A stretch of DNA of 7,925 nt, taken from assembly GCA_902803275.1 (NCBI GenBank), contig CADCPE010000106.1, positions 1 to 7,925 of the forward strand. The letters are read 5' to 3'. Each line of letters begins with the position of its first letter. The stretch's first letter is position 1. Source of the DNA: an uncultured Erysipelotrichaceae bacterium (GTDB lineage: Bacteria > Bacillota_I > Bacilli_A > Erysipelotrichales > Erysipelotrichaceae). Made by a program: the position numbers and the translations under genes. The notes beneath the pieces are model-generated. The model made no database searches. It was not told the DNA's origin and saw only the letters and a program-made list of their open reading frames with translations. Positions 5,362-7,925 of the stretch are shown here, one piece after another.

Positions 5362-6117
5362 ATGAAAAGCAAAACCAAAAAGAGTGCAGTCATACTGGCT
5401 GCCCTGATATTGATACTCTCAGCTGCATTTCTGACTGTTTTTCTTCTGGCAAAGCAGAAGAAGATCTTCATCAACAGATGGTTTGTTGATGAAAGAAACA
5501 GCGTGATCGGTGTCGATGTTTCTTCCTATCAGGCGGATATCGACATGGCCAAACTGAAGCAGCAGGATATCAGCTTCATCTATATCAAGGCAAGCGAAGG
5601 GAGCGGCATGCAGGATCCAAGATTTAATGAAAACTGGGAGAACGCCAAAAAAGCCGGTCTGCTTGCCGGGGCATATCATTTCTTTTCCTATGACAGTGAA
5701 GGAAAAACCCAGGCAGAAAACTTCATAAACACTGTAGGCAATGATCTCAAGGGAAGACTTATTCCCGCTGTCGATGTGGAATACTACGGCAACAAAGAAC
5801 AGTTCCCTCCTGAAAAAGAAGAAGTCGTAAGCCAATTGAAGATCTTCCTGGAAACTGTCGAAGAAGCATATGGAGTCAAACCTTTGATATACACAAGACC
5901 TGACATATATAAGAAATACCTGAAGGGACAATTTGACGGATATAAGAAATGGATCTCCAGTCTGTATACTCCTTTAGGCTGGAACTACAAAGATGACTGG
6001 TATATCTGGCAGTATCTCAACAGAGGACAACTGGAAGGATATACTGGCGGCGAAACATATATCGACCTGAATATCCTGAATAAAAACAAGAAACTGGAAG
6101 ACCTCATCGTCAGATAG
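5362..6117 (+). CDS. GH25 family lysozyme, membrane-anchored
   Basis: A 251-residue muramidase of glycoside hydrolase family 25, which cuts the beta-1,4 bond between N-acetylmuramic acid and N-acetylglucosamine in peptidoglycan. The N-terminus (MKSKTKKS) is basic and is followed by a hydrophobic segment at about 9-30 with no lipobox or clear signal peptidase site, so it is probably a signal anchor with the enzyme outside. The catalytic domain starts near residue 49: VIGVDVSSYQ (D52), IKASEG, AYHFF, and PAVDVEYYG, whose D138 and E140 are the catalytic acids. IYTRP and WQYLNRG...YIDLN complete the fold. There are no cell-wall-binding repeats. A start at 5353 (three residues longer) is possible. 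5362 is preferred because GAGG lies just upstream, though only 3 nt away. The gene stands alone, with MerR upstream and a convergent terminator downstream. Likely cell-wall remodelling; not phage-like in context. Confidence 0.9.
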   Translation: MKSKTKKSAVILAALILILSAAFLTVFLLAKQKKIFINRWFVDERNSVIGVDVSSYQADIDMAKLKQQDISFIYIKASEGSGMQDPRFNENWENAKKAGLLAGAYHFFSYDSEGKTQAENFINTVGNDLKGRLIPAVDVEYYGNKEQFPPEKEEVVSQLKIFLETVEEAYGVKPLIYTRPDIYKKYLKGQFDGYKKWISSLYTPLGWNYKDDWYIWQYLNRGQLEGYTGGETYIDLNILNKNKKLEDLIVR

Positions 6118-6137
6118 CGGCATCGCTTAAAACGATA

Positions 6138-6170
6138 TTAAAAATCTATTCGTGTTGAATAGATTTTTAA
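6138..6170. terminator. Bidirectional intrinsic terminator between lysozyme and MerR genes
   Basis: TTAAAAATCTATTC and GAATAGATTTTTAA form a perfect 14-bp stem with a 5-nt loop (GTGTT). The stem ends supply T runs on both strands. It lies between two convergent genes and can serve both. Confidence 0.85.
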
Positions 6171-6200
6171 AATGCCGATACTATACGTTTTGTATTTCTG

Positions 6201-7022
6201 TTATCTTGCCTTCAAGAGCCAGAAATGATTCCTTCCATCATCCGATAAATCGACGCTGCAGCCGTATTTGTGAGGAGTCCTGTTTTCATTCTCTTTCAGA
6301 TTGACTCCGCTCAGCATTGACAGTGCCGTAATGGCGAATGCCGTTTTGTTCTGTTTGTCTTCTGTGAGCGCAAACAGCAGCAGATAGTCACTTCCGTCTT
6401 CAGGCATTATGAATTCTTCTCCTATTTCCTTTATCCTTCCCCAATCATGAAGCTCATAAACGATCTCATAATTCGGATCATTCAGGAAATCGAGGTATTT
6501 TCTTTCATCAGCCGGATCATCTTCCTCGCTGGACAGATCATGTTCAATATCGCCTTTAGAAAACTCATGATTTTCCAGATAGGCGATAAAGGAATCAAAA
6601 ATCATCTTATATTCCTCATCATCGATCCCGAATTCATCTTTTGGATCATATTGCGCCATCGAACTTAAAATCGCATCTTTCAGTACCTGTACCTTTTCTT
6701 TCATTCTCTGAATCTCGTCCTGATATGAAAGCTGGATCTCTTTGATCTTTATGAGCTTTTCTTCCTGCTGTCTGATTTTCCTTGTAAAAGCATCATTGAC
6801 GGTAACGCTGTCGGCATCAAGAAGATCCTTGATCTCATCGATAGAGAATCCTGACAGCTGCAGGTTCTTGATCTTCACATACTTGATCGCCTGCTCCTCA
6901 TCGTAGTAGCGATAGCCGCTGTGCTGATCCACTTTAACCGGTTTAAGAAGATCAACGCGATCATAATAGCGCAGGGTCTGGGGATTGCATCCACAAAGAC
7001 GGGCAAATTCCTTGATTGTCAT
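6201..7022 (-). CDS. MerR-family regulator with uncharacterised C-terminal domain
   Basis: A 273-residue transcription regulator. Residues 1-70 are the MerR DNA-binding domain (MTIKEFARLCGCNPQTLRYYD, then KVDQHSGYRYYDEEQ). About 75-118 is a long coiled coil (RKIRQQEEKLIKIKEIQLSY) for dimerisation. Residues about 125-273 form an acidic C-terminal part containing IFDSFIAYLENHEF, an Asp/Glu-rich linker, YLDFLNDPNYEIVYELHDWGRIKEIGEEF, DYLLLFALTED and NHFWLLKAR. This part is not the GyrI-like, TipAS or B12 domain as far as I can see, and I do not recognise it. It is the probable sensor. AGGAGG lies 8 nt before the ATG. The gene has no intact divergent partner, so its targets may lie elsewhere or be only itself. 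Its promoter has a 19-bp spacer with a palindrome, pointing to self-activation. Confidence 0.85.
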   Translation of the reverse strand: MTIKEFARLCGCNPQTLRYYDRVDLLKPVKVDQHSGYRYYDEEQAIKYVKIKNLQLSGFSIDEIKDLLDADSVTVNDAFTRKIRQQEEKLIKIKEIQLSYQDEIQRMKEKVQVLKDAILSSMAQYDPKDEFGIDDEEYKMIFDSFIAYLENHEFSKGDIEHDLSSEEDDPADERKYLDFLNDPNYEIVYELHDWGRIKEIGEEFIMPEDGSDYLLLFALTEDKQNKTAFAITALSMLSGVNLKENENRTPHKYGCSVDLSDDGRNHFWLLKAR

Positions 7023-7046
7023 ATCAGAAACCTCCTTTCTGAGTAT

Positions 7047-7077
7047 GTTGTATCATTGCAGTTTACTGCAAGGTCAA
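7047..7077 (-). promoter_or_regulatory. MerR-type self-activated promoter, 19-bp spacer
   Basis: On the minus strand TTGACC (7072-7077) and TACAAC (7047-7052) lie 19 bp apart. The -35 hexamer is identical to that of the operon promoter at 4609-4639. The palindrome fills the spacer, the classic geometry for MerR activation of its own gene. Confidence 0.65.
7056..7071. promoter_or_regulatory. Operator palindrome TTGCAGT-TT-ACTGCAA
   Basis: Perfect 7-bp arms with a 2-nt centre lie in the spacer of the MerR promoter. The sequence is unrelated to the dyad at 4617-4636, so the two regulators should not cross-bind. Confidence 0.7.
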
Positions 7078-7114
7078 TACATTTTTTCAATAAAATATCC
7101 GCAGGCTAAAACAA

Positions 7115-7342
7115 TCAGCCGTCAGCCTCATCAAGATTATCCGGGAACATCACAAAGCAACGGCCATAGAAACGGACGGCCAGAACAGATGCAATATGGT
7201 TGCCTTACTCAAGCTTTGATCCATCATGGAGCTGCACATCACGAAACTTTAGCTTGCTCATGTCATCTTTAATAAGCCGCCATCGCCATGAACCAACATC
7301 AGATATGGTATCAGCCAGGATATCAAGTGTATCTTTATTCAT
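7115..7342 (-). pseudogene. Remnant of a hypothetical-protein gene, broken by stops
   Basis: From an ATG at 7342 the minus-strand frame reads MNKDTLDILADTISDVGSWRWR, then KLKFRDVQLHDGSKLE, and meets TAA at 7207-7205. The same frame continues for 29 more sensible codons (GNHIASVLAVRFYGRCFVMFPDNLDEADG) to a TGA at 7117-7115. The continuation looks protein-like (VLAVRFYGRCFVMF as a beta-strand) and seems to belong with the first part. From memory it resembles the N-terminus of longer uncharacterised Firmicutes proteins of about 200 residues, but I could not verify this. The simplest reading is a gene inactivated by a nonsense mutation and a 3' deletion. No good ribosome binding site precedes the ATG. 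It lies 32 nt after the GNAT gene on the same strand. A genuine 45-residue product is possible but less likely. Confidence 0.5.
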
Positions 7343-7374
7343 AACAGCTGATACTCATTCTTTTAAACATGTAT

Positions 7375-7827
7375 CTATCGATGGATATACATCCTTGAAA
7401 GGCCTTCTTCTCCCTGTGCCTTGACCATGCAGAAAAACTCCCAACCGTATCTTTCATAGAAACCGGTATGATCTGTAACCAGATAGACAGGTGTAATGCC
7501 TTTGGCTTTCAGATCATTTACTGTCATATCAAGCAGATGACCGGCAATGCCCTTGCAGCGATACTCTTGTTCCGTATACACGGCACAGACATTCGGGTAG
7601 AGGTCTTTTCTGTCATGAAAGTCATTCTCGATGACGCCTGTTCCCCCGACGATCTTATCGCCATCCATGCACAGATACCATCCGTATTCTGTTTCTTTTT
7701 TCAGATAGCGCTCCATGCACTCCAGGTAGGCTTCTTTTGGAACGCCCCATTTGCTGTGGAACCATTCTGCCGCCATGTCTTTGCGGGACGGATCATCTCT
7801 AAGTGTGATAAACGCAAATCTTTCCAT
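7375..7827 (-). CDS. GNAT-family N-acetyltransferase
   Basis: A 150-residue cytosolic acetyltransferase of the GNAT superfamily, which would move an acetyl group from acetyl-CoA to an amine. The acetyl-CoA pyrophosphate loop is EYRCKGIAGHLL, matching the R/Q-x-x-G-x-G/A motif at R90-A95. Before it, KIVGGTGVIEND and PNVCAVYT are strands beta3-beta4. HTGFYERYGWEF at about 119-130 is the typical motif B Tyr region. The C-terminus is EGLSRMYIHR. Length is normal for a single-domain member. The N-terminal WFHSKWGVPKEAYLECM segment should help shape the acceptor site, and I cannot name the substrate. There is no clear ribosome binding site before the ATG at 7827. A TATAAT at 7840-7845 lies so close that the leader would be only a few nucleotides. 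The broken gene follows downstream and a terminator lies upstream. Confidence 0.87.
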   Translation of the reverse strand: MERFAFITLRDDPSRKDMAAEWFHSKWGVPKEAYLECMERYLKKETEYGWYLCMDGDKIVGGTGVIENDFHDRKDLYPNVCAVYTEQEYRCKGIAGHLLDMTVNDLKAKGITPVYLVTDHTGFYERYGWEFFCMVKAQGEEGLSRMYIHR

Positions 7828-7866
7828 ATCTATCTTTTTATTATACAGAACTGGATCCGCTATATA

Positions 7867-7905
7867 GAAAAAGGATCTATTCGCTGAGATAGATCCCTGT
7901 TTTTA
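7867..7905. terminator. Bidirectional intrinsic terminator at the right edge
   Basis: GGATCTAT and ATAGATCC form an 8-bp stem with an 8-nt loop. An A run precedes it and TTTTT follows, giving T tracts on both strands. It insulates the GNAT gene from whatever lies beyond the window. Confidence 0.75.
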
Positions 7906-7925
7906 ATTTGATATGATCGAAATTG

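Noticed and set aside
5419..5931. 170-codon minus-strand frame
   Set aside because: It is fully antisense to the GH25 lysozyme, whose catalytic residues are all present.
7200..7424. 74-codon plus-strand frame
   Set aside because: It overlaps the broken minus-strand gene and the GNAT 3' end, and its composition is not protein-like.
7840..7845. TATAAT before the GNAT gene as a firm promoter call
   Set aside because: No -35 hexamer at 16-18 bp, and the leader would be about 6 nt. It is mentioned only within the GNAT entry.

Overview
The window looks like a chromosomal stretch of a moderate-GC Bacillota, probably a gut Erysipelotrichia or Clostridia relative. This rests on strong AGGAGG-type ribosome binding sites, many intrinsic terminators, and protein families I associate with gut anaerobes, such as an aldo/keto reductase carrying [4Fe-4S] motifs and a cyclophilin-like lipoprotein. 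I cannot name the species. There are no rRNA or tRNA genes, no CRISPR array and no insertion sequence.

Layout. On the minus strand at the left are a membrane protein cut by the window edge (1-403) and, upstream of it, a heavy-metal-associated (HMA) protein. The HMA gene has a TATAAT promoter next to an 8-bp-arm palindrome. A terminator at 777-804 separates this unit from a second minus-strand pair: a SAM methyltransferase followed by a 60-residue Cys-rich protein.

The centre (1871-5105) is the most coherent unit. Three minus-strand genes, an alpha/beta hydrolase with a Cys nucleophile, an Fe-S aldo/keto reductase and a cyclophilin-like lipoprotein, are joined by two 4-nt ATGA overlaps. They run divergently from a MerR regulator. 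The operon promoter has the 19-bp -35/-10 spacing typical of MerR-activated promoters, with a dyad (ACCTAAA/TTTAGGT) inside the spacer. The regulator has a Cys at position 52, where the aldehyde-sensing AdhR of Bacillus subtilis has its key Cys. I infer an electrophile- or aldehyde-responsive detoxification operon.

To the right are a membrane-anchored GH25 lysozyme on the plus strand, a strong bidirectional terminator (6138-6170), and a second MerR regulator on the minus strand. That regulator has an unidentified C-terminal domain and its own 19-bp-spacer promoter, so it probably activates itself. Beyond it lie the remnant of a broken gene, a GNAT acetyltransferase and a bidirectional terminator at the right edge.

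Two whole-window features stand out. GATC occurs about 100 times by hand count, against roughly 29 expected from base composition, and several terminator hairpins are built on the same GGATCT core.
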